The notes: generated by a model not told the origin, from the letters alone. A stretch of 38,763 bases of DNA from an uncultured Ruminococcus sp. (GCA_902793125.1 CADBCC010000013.1:1-38763); one strand, 5' to 3'. Shown: positions 7,135 through 14,516, counted from the stretch's first letter. A program made the numbers and translations.

Positions 7135-7874
7135 TGGATTCCTACGGCATTTTCGCCGATTTCTACGACGCGCTTACCCTGAATGTGGATTACAAAGCGC
7201 GCGCTGAGTATATTATAAAAACTCTGAAATCAATCGGGCATAATATGGGGCTCACCCTCGATTTAGCCTGCGGTACGGGAAAGCTGAGCGTTGAGCTTAA
7301 AAAATCGGGAGTGGATGTATACGGCGCCGACGCTTCCGCGGATATGCTTTCTTTCGCTCGGGAAAACGCCGCCGAAAATAATCTTGATATTCTCTTTTTG
7401 TGCCAGAAAATGCAGGAGCTCGATTTGTACGGAACGGTAGATACCTGCGTCTGCACATTGGACAGCATAAATCATCTTACAAATCCCGGGGATGTAAAAA
7501 AAGCTTTTGAGCGTGTTTCGCTTTTTATGAATAAAGGCGGATGCTTTTTCTTTGATGTTAATACCGTTTATAAACACAGGGAAATTCTCGGTAATAATAC
7601 ATTTGTCTATGACCTTGATGAGGTTTACTGTGTTTGGGAAAATTCTTTAAAAGAAAATAACGTGGTTGATATTGAAATCAATTTCTTTGTGCCCGAAGGA
7701 AATCTTTACGAAAGATTTGAGGAGAGCTTTTCCGAAAGGGCATATACCGATTCCGAAATTACAACTATGCTTGAGAATTCGGGGTTTAAAGTTGTAAAAA
7801 GGCTCGGTGATATGAGCGATGAGGCTCCTAAAGAAAATGAACAGCGTGTAATTTATATTGCTGAGAAAATTTAA
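7134..7874 (+). CDS. Class I SAM-dependent methyltransferase
   Basis: A 246-residue Rossmann-fold methyltransferase. Motif I is LDLACGTGKL (about 43-52), followed by the acidic post-I VYGADAS and motif IV CTLDSINHL. The C-terminal part, with FYDALT at the start and the YCVWENSL region later, resembles the family commonly annotated as methyltransferase-domain or YqeM-like proteins. The substrate is not predictable. Its start overlaps the stop of the regulator gene, and hslO follows after 15 bases. Confidence 0.87.
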   Translation: MDSYGIFADFYDALTLNVDYKARAEYIIKTLKSIGHNMGLTLDLACGTGKLSVELKKSGVDVYGADASADMLSFARENAAENNLDILFLCQKMQELDLYGTVDTCVCTLDSINHLTNPGDVKKAFERVSLFMNKGGCFFFDVNTVYKHREILGNNTFVYDLDEVYCVWENSLKENNVVDIEINFFVPEGNLYERFEESFSERAYTDSEITTMLENSGFKVVKRLGDMSDEAPKENEQRVIYIAEKI

Positions 7875-7889
7875 ATCAGGACTGAGTTT

Positions 7890-8771
7890 ATGGATAAAAT
7901 TATAAGATGTATAACTTCCGACGGCGCGATAATGGCGTCTGCTGTAGACGCTTCGGATATTGTTTTTACCGCCCAGAGACTGCACAAAACCACACCTGTC
8001 GCTACAGCAGCTCTCGGAAGACTTTTGTGCGCGGGCTCGATGATGGGCATGAGTTTAAAACAGGATAACGCAAAGCTTACTTTACAGGTTAACGGAAACG
8101 GTCCGCTCGGCTCGGTGGTAGTTGTAGCCGATTCACGCGGAAACGTAAAAGGCTATGTTACAAATCCCGATTGCGAAACCGAATATTACGAAAACGGTAA
8201 AATCAACGTCAGCGCGGGAGTAGGGAAGTACGGAACTTTAGGTGTGATCCGCGATTACGGAAGCCGCGATCCCTACGTGGGACGGGTACCGCTCGTCAGC
8301 GGAGAAATCGCTGAAGATATTACAAGCTATTACGCAACGTCCGAACAGATTCCCACAGTCTGCGCTTTGGGAGTTTTAGTCGATAAAGAGGACGAACGTG
8401 TGCTTTTGGCGGGAGGACTTCTTATTCAGCTTCTGCCGGGAGCCGACGAAAGTACAATTGATAAACTCGAAAAAAACATTTCCGAACTTGAACCCGTAAC
8501 CACAATGTTCGCCAAGGGAATGGATATACTTGAAATCTGCAAAACCGCGCTAAAAGGTTTTGAGGTTGAGGTTTTAGACGAGGAAAAGGTTAATTTCGTC
8601 TGCGGATGTTCAAGAGAAAAAATTGAGAGCTACTTTGCGGGGCTTCCCGAGGAAGAACTCAGAGAATGTATTACCGAAGACGGAAGCGCGGAAGTTAACT
8701 GTCAGTTTTGTAATAAAACCTATATTTTTTCCGAATCAGATATAAATAAGATAATTAAAAAGAAAAAATAA
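7890..8771 (+). CDS. hslO: Redox-regulated chaperone Hsp33 (HslO)
   Basis: A cytoplasmic holdase activated by oxidation. The 293-residue length is normal. The N-terminal domain starts MDKIIRCITSDGAI and contains GNGPLGSVVVVADS and a GYVTNP segment. The C-terminal redox switch carries CGC (near 238-240) and CQFC (near 270), the CxC/CxxC zinc ligands released on oxidation. It is cotranscribed with the preceding methyltransferase, judged by 15-base spacing. Confidence 0.97.
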   Translation: MDKIIRCITSDGAIMASAVDASDIVFTAQRLHKTTPVATAALGRLLCAGSMMGMSLKQDNAKLTLQVNGNGPLGSVVVVADSRGNVKGYVTNPDCETEYYENGKINVSAGVGKYGTLGVIRDYGSRDPYVGRVPLVSGEIAEDITSYYATSEQIPTVCALGVLVDKEDERVLLAGGLLIQLLPGADESTIDKLEKNISELEPVTTMFAKGMDILEICKTALKGFEVEVLDEEKVNFVCGCSREKIESYFAGLPEEELRECITEDGSAEVNCQFCNKTYIFSESDINKIIKKKK

Positions 8772-8782
8772 TGAAAAAGGTA

Positions 8783-8814
8783 TTGACATAATCGGATTTT
8801 TGTTGTATTATAAT
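8783..8814 (+). promoter_or_regulatory. Promoter of the tRNA cluster
   Basis: TTGACA (8783-8788), 17-base spacer, TATTAT (8806-8811); an overlapping TATAAT (8809-8814) would have a 20-base spacer. It lies about 30 bases before tRNA-Val. Confidence 0.75.
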
Positions 8815-8842
8815 TTAGTCGCTGAAATGAAGCGGCGTTTGT

Positions 8843-8918
8843 GGGAGATTAGCTCAGCTGGGAGAGCACCTGCCTTACAAGCAGGGGGTCACAGGTTCGA
8901 GCCCTGTATCTCCCACCA
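8843..8918 (+). tRNA. tRNA-Val (UAC)
   Basis: 76 nt cloverleaf with encoded CCA. The acceptor arms GGGAGAT / ATCTCCC pair, the loop CTTACAA gives anticodon UAC, and the T-loop has GGTTCGAGCCC. Confidence 0.97.
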
Positions 8919-8960
8919 AATTAAATAAACGTCATATGCACGCATACTGACTTTACATAT

Positions 8961-9037
8961 GGCCCGGTAGTTCAGTTGGTTAGAACGCTAGCCTGTCACG
9001 CTAGAGGTCGTCGGTTCGAACCCGATCCGGGTCGCCA
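8961..9037 (+). tRNA. tRNA-Asp (GUC)
   Basis: 77 nt cloverleaf with encoded CCA. Anticodon loop CTGTCAC gives GUC. The acceptor arm is GGCCCGG / CCGGGTC, which has one G-U pair, and the discriminator base is G, as expected for tRNA-Asp. Confidence 0.97.
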
Positions 9038-9043
9038 TAATGT

Positions 9044-9119
9044 GCCTCTGTAGCTCAGTCGGTAGAGCAGGGGACTGAAAATCCCCGTGTCGATGGTTCG
9101 ATTCCGTCCGGAGGCACCA
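9044..9119 (+). tRNA. tRNA-Phe (GAA)
   Basis: 76 nt cloverleaf with encoded CCA. Anticodon loop CTGAAAA gives GAA. It lies 6 bases after tRNA-Asp and is processed from the same transcript. Confidence 0.97.
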
Positions 9120-9122
9120 TAT

Positions 9123-9198
9123 GCGGATGTAGCTCATCTGGTAGAGCGCCACCTTGCCAAGGTGGAGGTAGCGAGTTCGAGCCTCGTCATCCGCTCCA
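9123..9198 (+). tRNA. tRNA-Gly (GCC)
   Basis: 76 nt cloverleaf with encoded CCA. Anticodon loop TTGCCAA gives GCC. It is only 3 bases from tRNA-Phe. Confidence 0.97.
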
Positions 9199-9201
9199 TT
9201 T

Positions 9202-9248
9202 AATCACTCTAAATTGGGCTGCAGATAGTCACATTTTGAGTGATTTTT
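9202..9248 (+). terminator. Hairpin and T-run between tRNA-Gly and tRNA-Cys
   Basis: AATCACTC (9202-9209) pairs perfectly with GAGTGATT (9238-9245), followed by TTT, with a loop of about 28 bases. It could end the four-tRNA transcript and leave tRNA-Cys dependent on read-through or its own weak promoter. Confidence 0.6.
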
Positions 9249-9263
9249 CATATGATATAAAAC

Positions 9264-9338
9264 GGCGTCGTAGCCAAGTGGTAAGGCACGGGTCTGCAAA
9301 ACCCTGATTCACCAGTTCAAATCTGGTCGACGCCTCCA
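9264..9338 (+). tRNA. tRNA-Cys (GCA)
   Basis: 75 nt cloverleaf with encoded CCA. Anticodon loop TCTGCAAAA gives GCA; the acceptor arm is GGCGTCG / CGACGCC. Confidence 0.97.
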
Positions 9339-9340
9339 GT

Positions 9341-9373
9341 AACCGCCCGCATCTTTTGATGCGGGCGGTTTTG
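9341..9373 (+). terminator. Terminator of the tRNA operon
   Basis: AACCGCCCGCATC (9341-9353) pairs with GATGCGGGCGGTT (9358-9370) around a TTTT loop, followed by TT. It is a very strong stem directly after tRNA-Cys. Confidence 0.9.
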
Positions 9374-9381
9374 TATAATAA

Positions 9382-9412
9382 CAACCGCCCTTTCGATAAT
9401 GAAAGGACGGTG
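9382..9412 (-). terminator. Terminator of the secreted helical protein gene
   Basis: On the minus strand, CACCGTCCTTTC pairs with GAAAGGGCGGTTG around a short AT loop, with one G-U pair, and is followed by TTATTAT. It lies 16 bases past the stop at 9428. Confidence 0.75.
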
Positions 9413-9427
9413 TATTTCTGTTTATAT

Positions 9428-10858
9428 TTACGCCGGGTCAAAGGCTATTGCTGTTAAGTCGCTGTTGCATACATAGTTCCAGCTGTCACTCTTTAATCGG
9501 TTTATACCGTTTTTGCCGACTACACATGTTTTTGGGCTGTTGCCTGAGGATTTTTTTATGGCTGCGTCAAAATCGTATCCCGTAGCTTTGTAAATATATT
9601 CGAAGCCTACAATATAATAATTTATTGATTCACTGTTTCCGCCTGCGTAAGTCATATATGAGTCAGTTGATACTCTGTTTACGTTGAATCCGACTTTTTT
9701 AAGATAGTCGCGGAGAGATGTGCCCTCGTGATTTGTTTGGATGTATTTTATAAGCGCTTCCATATCGCCTTTTGAGATTGTATTTGCGCAAATGTCGTTT
9801 TTGATTTTGTTGAACGCTCCGGAGCCTGTAACGCCGAACCAGTGGTTGAATTCCTTAAGGTTCTTTTTAAACGGCTGATTGGTTGTATTCTTATTTATGA
9901 ATATGGTTCTGCTGGTTTTATTGAAGTTTTTGTAGTGAGTCGCAACACTGTCGGAAGCTCCCGCGTCAAACATTTTATCGTTGATTTTATTAATCTCATT
10001 ATTAATTACGCTTGTACGGGACTTAACCGCGCTGAGCTTTTCGAGCGCGTCCTCGTCAAGCTCTTTTTTATCTTCCGCGGTAAATTTGGAAATATCCTGC
10101 GCGGCTTTAAGACATTGACAATCAATGCTGTAAGCGTAAGTTCCGAGGAGCATTACACGGTCAAGATACGGCTTTGCAACATCAATCGCCTCACCGCTGA
10201 ACATAAAGTTCGATTTACAGTCGTTAAATACTACCTGACAGAAATCACGGCCTTTCTGGTCGGCGAAAGAAGTTGAGCTGAGTGTATTCATAAAACTGAG
10301 ATACTGGTTGTGAACGTTTGAAGAATTTGTCCACTTATCATTTCTGCCGATAAGAGCGGCAATCTCAATGGCTCTTTCTTTTTCATTCAGCGAGGTGTCT
10401 TTGATGAATGTGTCTATCTGCGACGCTGTTTCTTTCATAGATGACATCAATGTGTCGAAATTTGAGCCCTTATTAGCGATAACGGTCTGGTCTACAATTT
10501 TGTTTTCTATCTCTTTTTTATTGTTATTCATCTGATTTTTAATGTCGCTGAACTCTTTTGAGATTTCGGCGCGAAGTTTGTTGATGTTGTCATTAATATC
10601 GGAAAGCGAGGGACCTTTGTCCGATAAGCCGCCCATTATAGCGTCGAGCGCGCCTACAATCGCCTGTCCGCCCGGAACATACTGCCTTATAAGTCCTGTT
10701 CCGATAGCATACTCGGTTTTGATGATTGTGTCGGTTGTTTTGTCGCCTGTAGAGGGAAGGTCTGCGGCGGACGCGGTTGATACCGCCATAGTTGCTATAG
10801 AGCAAACAATAACTAATGATAATATAGACGAAATAACTCTTCTTTTAACTTTTTTCAT
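9428..10858 (-). CDS. Secreted alpha-helical protein, possibly pore-forming-toxin-like
   Basis: A 476-residue exported protein of unknown function. It has a clear Sec signal peptide (MKKVKRR, a long hydrophobic core, cleavage after STASA) and no obvious anchor. The mature N-terminus has a hydrophobic glycine-rich helix (YVPGGQAIVGALDAIMGGL), then long amphipathic or coiled-coil helices (about 85-135). This layout recalls the helical N-domain of delta-endotoxins and other alpha pore-formers, but I see no diagnostic motif. Several cysteines lie in the middle and C-terminal parts. The start is the ATG at 10858, with GAGGTG six bases upstream, rather than the GTG inside that ribosome binding site. 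It is monocistronic, with its own promoter and terminator. Confidence 0.8.
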   Translation of the reverse strand: MKKVKRRVISSILSLVIVCSIATMAVSTASAADLPSTGDKTTDTIIKTEYAIGTGLIRQYVPGGQAIVGALDAIMGGLSDKGPSLSDINDNINKLRAEISKEFSDIKNQMNNNKKEIENKIVDQTVIANKGSNFDTLMSSMKETASQIDTFIKDTSLNEKERAIEIAALIGRNDKWTNSSNVHNQYLSFMNTLSSTSFADQKGRDFCQVVFNDCKSNFMFSGEAIDVAKPYLDRVMLLGTYAYSIDCQCLKAAQDISKFTAEDKKELDEDALEKLSAVKSRTSVINNEINKINDKMFDAGASDSVATHYKNFNKTSRTIFINKNTTNQPFKKNLKEFNHWFGVTGSGAFNKIKNDICANTISKGDMEALIKYIQTNHEGTSLRDYLKKVGFNVNRVSTDSYMTYAGGNSESINYYIVGFEYIYKATGYDFDAAIKKSSGNSPKTCVVGKNGINRLKSDSWNYVCNSDLTAIAFDPA

Positions 10859-10892
10859 TTTAAGCACCTCATATATAAATTATTGATTATAC

Positions 10893-10957
10893 GGTTAAGT
10901 AATTGAATAGTTAACCTCTTGCATAAATAATGTAACATATATATTTTTGTTTGTCAA
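10893..10957 (-). promoter_or_regulatory. Promoter and inverted repeat for the secreted helical protein
   Basis: On the minus strand: TTGACA (10952-10957), 17-base spacer, then TACATT with an upstream TG (10929-10934, extended -10). Downstream, GGTTAA (10893-10898) and TTAACC (10911-10916) form an inverted repeat in the leader, about 15 bases past the -10, either an operator or a weak hairpin. Confidence 0.6.
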
Positions 10958-10959
10958 CC

Positions 10960-11100
10960 CATTTTTATAAATTTTTTAATTTTTTTTAAAATTTTTTAAA
11001 TAAAAATTTTTTAAAAATAAAAAGCAAAATAGTATGTTTGTTACGAAAAATGTTCTTTATATAAAAATTGAGTATTTTTCACTTCATTTTTCAAAAAAAT
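10960..11100. other. Strongly AT-rich divergent spacer
   Basis: Runs of T and A dominate between 10960 and 11100 (AATTTTTTAA-type blocks), in the spacer between the divergent secreted protein gene and the small peptide genes. No gene is visible in it. Such tracts can act as UP elements or as curved DNA, which is inference here. Confidence 0.5.
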
Positions 11101-11101
11101 G

Positions 11102-11110
11102 TGATATAAT
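11102..11110 (+). promoter_or_regulatory. Extended -10 promoter of the small peptide genes
   Basis: TGATATAAT is an extended -10 element with perfect TATAAT at 11105-11110. The -35 region (TTCATT near 11083) is weak. It is 40 bases before the first peptide's ATG. Confidence 0.6.
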
Positions 11111-11150
11111 GTTTCGGTAAGTCGATTTAAGGATTATATAGAGGTAAAAA

Positions 11151-11285
11151 ATGAAAGAGTATCAAACCCCGGAATTTGAGATAACTAAATATTTATCCGA
11201 AGATATATTCCTTTCGGGCGAAGGGGAGAACTCGACCGATAGCACAGATCCCGACGGATATAAGGAGAATATGTTTCAGCCGTAA
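11151..11285 (+). CDS. Small acidic peptide 1 with YxxPEF leader-like motif
   Basis: A 44-residue peptide, starting MKEYQTPEFEITKYLSEDIF, with an acidic Ser/Asp/Gly-rich second half ending in FQP. GAGGT lies 6-10 bases before the ATG, a good ribosome binding site. It has no signal peptide, membrane helix or cysteine. It is paralogous to the next peptide: MK-[EK]-Y-x-x-PEF-[DE], then Y-x-S-x-D-[IV], then STDP in the tail. A YxxP motif at this place is what RiPP recognition elements bind in lasso-peptide leaders, but no modification enzyme lies nearby, so a precursor role is only a hypothesis. The paralogy and ribosome binding site make it very likely a real gene. Confidence 0.7.
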   Translation: MKEYQTPEFEITKYLSEDIFLSGEGENSTDSTDPDGYKENMFQP

Positions 11286-11326
11286 AAGGTGATTTAAGGG
11301 CACGATTTAAGAAGGATGTGATTTTT

Positions 11327-11458
11327 ATGAAGAAGTATACTAAACCCGAATTTGACGCAATTATGTATAATAGCGCGGATGTTCTCTTGGAGAGTAACGG
11401 CGATGATAATAACCAGACAAGTTTCGACGATATTGTTGTTTCAACAGATCCGCAGTAA
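11327..11458 (+). CDS. Small acidic peptide 2 with YxxPEF leader-like motif
   Basis: A 43-residue peptide, starting MKKYTKPEFDAIMYNSADVL and ending VVSTDPQ. It lies 41 bases after peptide 1; GAAGGATG is the ribosome binding site. It shares the N-terminal Y-x-x-PEF block and the STDP tail with peptide 1 but has a different middle (Asn/Asp-rich), the pattern expected of a conserved leader with a variable core, or of a simple tandem duplication. It has no cysteine and no export signal. A terminator follows at 11492. Confidence 0.7.
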   Translation: MKKYTKPEFDAIMYNSADVLLESNGDDNNQTSFDDIVVSTDPQ

Positions 11459-11491
11459 AAGTCTAACGGAAAGTAAAATATAAAAAACAGC

Positions 11492-11531
11492 AAACCGTAT
11501 CGTATAGCTTTTAGCTTTCGATACGGTTTTT
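11492..11531 (+). terminator. Terminator after the small peptide genes
   Basis: AAACCGTATCG (11492-11502) pairs perfectly with CGATACGGTTT (11519-11529), followed by TT. It separates the peptide genes from the transporter at 11549, although that gene starts only 18 bases later, so some read-through is possible. Confidence 0.85.
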
Positions 11532-11548
11532 GTCCGAGGATGAGTTAA

Positions 11549-12442
11549 ATGGGGAAAAGTTATATTTACGCGGGGATAACTGTGCTGATTTGGTCCACGC
11601 TCGCGACTGTCGCGAAAATTGTGCTTTATGATATTCCGAATTTTGAGGCGCTCGCGTTTAGCGGTTTTTCGGCGTTTTTGTTTTTGCTGATAATAAATAT
11701 AATAAACGGCTCAATAAAAGAGATGAAAAAATATAAGGCAAAAGATTACCTGATTATGACCGGGCTGGGATTTTTGGGGCTTTTTATGTACAACGCGCTT
11801 TATTACTACGGAATATTCGTGTTGAGTTCCCAGGAAGCCTGTATTTTAAACTACCTGTGGCCGATGATGATAGTTGTTTTTGCGTGCGTTATTTTAAAAG
11901 AAAAAATTACCGCTAAAAAAATAACGGCTTTAATAATGTCTTTCGCGGGCATTGTTGTATTGTCGCTCGGGAGCGCGAGCGCGTCGGAGAATAAGCTGTT
12001 CGGAATAATCGCCTGCATAGCCGCGGCGGTTTGCTACGGATTATTTTCGGTTTTGAATAAAAAACACAACTTAAACCAAAGCATTACAATGATGTGGTTT
12101 TGGCTAATTGTTGCAATTTGCTCATTGTTTGCCGGTTTGCTTTTTGAAAAATGGCAGGAAATATCGGGAGTTCAGTTTATAGGAATAGCGTGGCTCGGAA
12201 TTGTAGTTAACGCGATTGCGTATCTGCTGTGGGCTATAGCGTTGAAAAATGCTGATGACTCGGCGAAAATCGCCAACTTAGCCTACCTTGTACCGTTTCT
12301 TTCAATTATAATTTCAGCGGTTGTTTTAAAAGAACAGATGAGCATAAATACTGTTATCGCCGCAGCGCTTATAGTAGGCGGAATAATTCTACAGGCTGTA
12401 AATATAAAAAAGCCGGCTGAACGCCGGCCTGAAAATAAATGA
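11549..12442 (+). CDS. EamA/DMT-family transporter
   Basis: A 297-residue protein of ten predicted transmembrane helices made of two EamA repeats, of the drug/metabolite transporter superfamily. The first repeat begins YAGITVLIWSTLATVAKI; the second begins near IIACIAAAVCYGLFSVLNKK, and both contain the typical acidic or aromatic helix ends. Members export amino acids, metabolites or drugs; the substrate here is unknown. GAGGATGAG precedes the ATG. The C-terminal codons lie in a GCCGGC inverted repeat at about 12413-12429, just before the shared terminator. Confidence 0.88.
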   Translation: MGKSYIYAGITVLIWSTLATVAKIVLYDIPNFEALAFSGFSAFLFLLIINIINGSIKEMKKYKAKDYLIMTGLGFLGLFMYNALYYYGIFVLSSQEACILNYLWPMMIVVFACVILKEKITAKKITALIMSFAGIVVLSLGSASASENKLFGIIACIAAAVCYGLFSVLNKKHNLNQSITMMWFWLIVAICSLFAGLLFEKWQEISGVQFIGIAWLGIVVNAIAYLLWAIALKNADDSAKIANLAYLVPFLSIIISAVVLKEQMSINTVIAAALIVGGIILQAVNIKKPAERRPENK

Positions 12443-12451
12443 TATTTTTAA

Positions 12452-12489
12452 AACAAAAAGCTCCGCTTTTGCGGAGCCTTAATTTTTGT
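12452..12489. terminator. Bidirectional terminator between the EamA gene and rpmB
   Basis: GCTCCGC (12460-12466) pairs with GCGGAGC (12471-12477). The minus strand ends in TTTTTGTTTT, a strong terminator for rpmB; the plus strand has TTAATTTTT after the stem. Confidence 0.85.
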
Positions 12490-12491
12490 TA

Positions 12492-12680
12492 TCAGATTGC
12501 GCGCTCAACCTTACCGGAGCGTAAGCATCTTGTGCAAGCGTAAACGTGCTTCGGAGAGCCGTCAACAATAGCCTTTACGCGCTGTACGTTGGGCTTCCAT
12601 GTTCTGTTTGAACGTCTGTGTGAATGAGAAACTTTAATTCCGAAAGTTACACCCTTACCGCAGTAATCACATTTTGCCAT
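12492..12680 (-). CDS. rpmB: 50S ribosomal protein L28
   Basis: A 62-residue ribosomal protein bL28 with all hallmarks: MAKCDYCGKGV, the basic SHSHRRSNRTWKPN segment and a C-terminal CTRCLRSG. Both CxxC pairs are present, so this is the zinc-binding (C+) form. AAGGAGGTG precedes the ATG. It is transcribed alone from the promoter at 12729-12757. Confidence 0.97.
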   Translation of the reverse strand: MAKCDYCGKGVTFGIKVSHSHRRSNRTWKPNVQRVKAIVDGSPKHVYACTRCLRSGKVERAI

Positions 12681-12728
12681 GTGTCTGCACCTCCTTATAG
12701 ATTACAAATTTACATAACTAACTACTGT

Positions 12729-12757
12729 ATTATAAATGATAATTGAGAAAAATGCAA
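12729..12757 (-). promoter_or_regulatory. Promoter of rpmB
   Basis: Minus strand: TTGCAT (12752-12757), 17-base spacer, TATAAT (12729-12734), about 50 bases before the rpmB start. Confidence 0.75.
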
Positions 12758-12882
12758 GTCTTTTTTTTATTTTTTTATTCTCCGAACTAAGATTTTTATT
12801 TTTAAGTTCTCCGCAGCCTGTTCTTATTTATTGGTGAAATGAAAAATATTTGCCGAAGATTAATAATTATTATGTTACACTC

Positions 12883-12911
12883 TTGTCATTTTTTTAACTT
12901 TGTGGTAAAAT
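12883..12911 (+). promoter_or_regulatory. Promoter of the site-2 protease / scp operon
   Basis: TTGTCA (12883-12888), 17-base spacer, TAAAAT (12906-12911), with TGTGG before the -10 as in other promoters of this window. Confidence 0.75.
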
Positions 12912-12944
12912 GATATGGAATGTATTAATTAGAATAGGGGAGTA

Positions 12945-13628
12945 TTGGTTTTGCTTATATCATTATTATCCGGCCATCTTGATTTTATGACGGCTTTGAT
13001 GCAGATTTTAGCGTCTTTGGTTGTAATATTCCTGATTATGCCTTTCCACGAATGGGCGCATGCTTTTACCGCTTATAAACTCGGCGATACCTCAATAAAA
13101 AGCAGGGGAAGACTTACTCTTAACCCTCTCGATCATATTGACCCGATCGGCGCGCTTCTTATTATATTAGTCGGATTCGGCTGGGCAAAGCCCGTACCTG
13201 TTGACGACAGATATTTTAAAAATCCTAAAGTAGGTATGGGTATTACCGCGTTAGCAGGACCTTTGGCAAATTTTATCGCGGCTTTAGCGGGCGGACTTAT
13301 ACTTAACGCGTTGTTTAAATTTTCGTATACTTTTATTACTGCGAATGTTATAGGAAGTTATATTTACTTATTCTTTTCGTATTACATTGTTTTGAACATC
13401 TGCCTTGCGGTATTTAACCTTGTACCTATTCCGCCGCTTGACGGTTCAAAAATTCTGTTTATGTTTTTACCCGATAAATGGGTTTACAACCTTTATAAAT
13501 ACGAAAACGTTTTCTTCGGAATAGTAATTATTTTAGTATGGTTTAATATTCTTCCGCTCGGTCATATCGAAAACGCGCTTTGTAATTTTGTATTATGGCT
13601 GACGGGACTTCCGTTCGGATTATTTTAG
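12945..13628 (+). CDS. Site-2 protease family (M50) membrane metalloprotease
   Basis: An intramembrane zinc protease of about 227 residues with five to six hydrophobic segments. HEWAHA (about 35-40) is the HExxH zinc motif and NLVPIPPLDGSKIL carries the second motif with the metal-ligand aspartate. It resembles the compact YwhC-like group that often precedes scpA in Clostridia. It starts with TTG at either 12945 or 12951; the latter lies 8-9 bases after GGGGAG and is the better spaced. It probably leads the scpA-scpB transcription unit. The substrate is unknown. Confidence 0.9.
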   Translation: MVLLISLLSGHLDFMTALMQILASLVVIFLIMPFHEWAHAFTAYKLGDTSIKSRGRLTLNPLDHIDPIGALLIILVGFGWAKPVPVDDRYFKNPKVGMGITALAGPLANFIAALAGGLILNALFKFSYTFITANVIGSYIYLFFSYYIVLNICLAVFNLVPIPPLDGSKILFMFLPDKWVYNLYKYENVFFGIVIILVWFNILPLGHIENALCNFVLWLTGLPFGLF

Positions 13629-13660
13629 TTGATACTTAATTATATTGGATAGTTGATAAT

Positions 13661-14377
13661 ATGGAAAATTTACCGCAGTTTAATTATAAGTTCGAGACAT
13701 TCGAGGGACCTCTCGATTTGCTCTTGAGCTTGATTGCGAAAAATAAGATAAATATCTACGATATACAGATTTCCGAGCTTTTGGAACAGTATATGGAGCA
13801 GATTAAGCTGATGCAGGAAAATCAGATGGATGTCGCGAGCGAGTTTTTGGCAATGGCTTCAAGGCTTGTGTACATTAAATCCGCAATGCTGCTTCCGAAG
13901 TACGAGGATGAAGCCGAGGAGCTTAAAAAAGAACTTTCGGGACAGCTTATCGAGTACCAGCTCTGTAAGGAAATCGCGGAGAAGATGAGCAAAATTTATG
14001 ATTTCGATACTTTTTATAAAGACGCTTCTCCCGTAAAATTCGACCTTACTTATAACCGCAGCCACGATCCTAAGGATATTGTGCGAGGATATATCGACGC
14101 TGTCGGAAGAGGAAAGCGAAAGCTTCCGCCTCCCGAGTCAGCCTTTTCGGGAATTATCGAGCGTAAGATTGTCTCCGTAAACGCCCGTATTATTTCCGTA
14201 ATGCGTAAACTTTGGCACGGAAAAAGAGTTAAATATCAGGAGCTCTTTACCGCGGTTAATGAGAGATCTGAGCTTGTCGCGACGTTTTTGGCGGTGCTTG
14301 AGCTCGTTAAAGGCAAGCGCGTACGTATTGACGGCGACGGCGATAAAGCGGAAGTTTATATGTTGGAGAAAAGCTAA
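13661..14377 (+). CDS. scpA: Segregation and condensation protein A
   Basis: Kleisin subunit of the SMC-ScpAB condensin, which organises and segregates the chromosome at the nucleoid. 238 residues. The N-terminal helix-bundle signature FEGPLDLLLSLI, with NKINIYDIQISELLEQY, is clear, and the C-terminal winged-helix region ends RVRIDGDGDKAEVYM. The start ATG lies 32 bases after the protease gene. It is followed at 14517 by scpB. Confidence 0.96.
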   Translation: MENLPQFNYKFETFEGPLDLLLSLIAKNKINIYDIQISELLEQYMEQIKLMQENQMDVASEFLAMASRLVYIKSAMLLPKYEDEAEELKKELSGQLIEYQLCKEIAEKMSKIYDFDTFYKDASPVKFDLTYNRSHDPKDIVRGYIDAVGRGKRKLPPPESAFSGIIERKIVSVNARIISVMRKLWHGKRVKYQELFTAVNERSELVATFLAVLELVKGKRVRIDGDGDKAEVYMLEKS

Positions 14378-14473
14378 GAGGTATATTAATTTAAGAAAGG
14401 AATTCCAAGTCGGACAAGGAGTTTAAAACCCGCCGTTAATGTTTTTTGAAATAGTCTGTACTTTTCAGAAAGC

Positions 14474-14499
14474 GAAATCGGCTGTCGGGGCTTCCTGAC
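14474..14499 (+). promoter_or_regulatory. Leader hairpin upstream of scpB, shared with the Na/Pi cotransporter
   Basis: The 17-mer GAAATCGGCTGTCGGGG (14474-14490) is identical to 3288-3304. GTCGGG pairs with CCTGAC (14484-14499), then GATGAGGATAAATAAAA leads to the ATG at 14517. TTTAAGAAAGGAA at about 14390-14402 recalls the start of the leader repeat family. The function is unknown. Confidence 0.45.
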
Positions 14500-14516
14500 G
14501 ATGAGGATAAATAAAA

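Noticed and set aside
9229-9441. Minus-strand frame across tRNA-Cys
   Set aside because: It is antisense to a tRNA and two terminators and contains no protein motif.
11185-11493. 102-codon minus-strand frame over the small peptide genes
   Set aside because: The plus-strand peptides have ribosome binding sites and paralogy; the antisense frame shows no motif.
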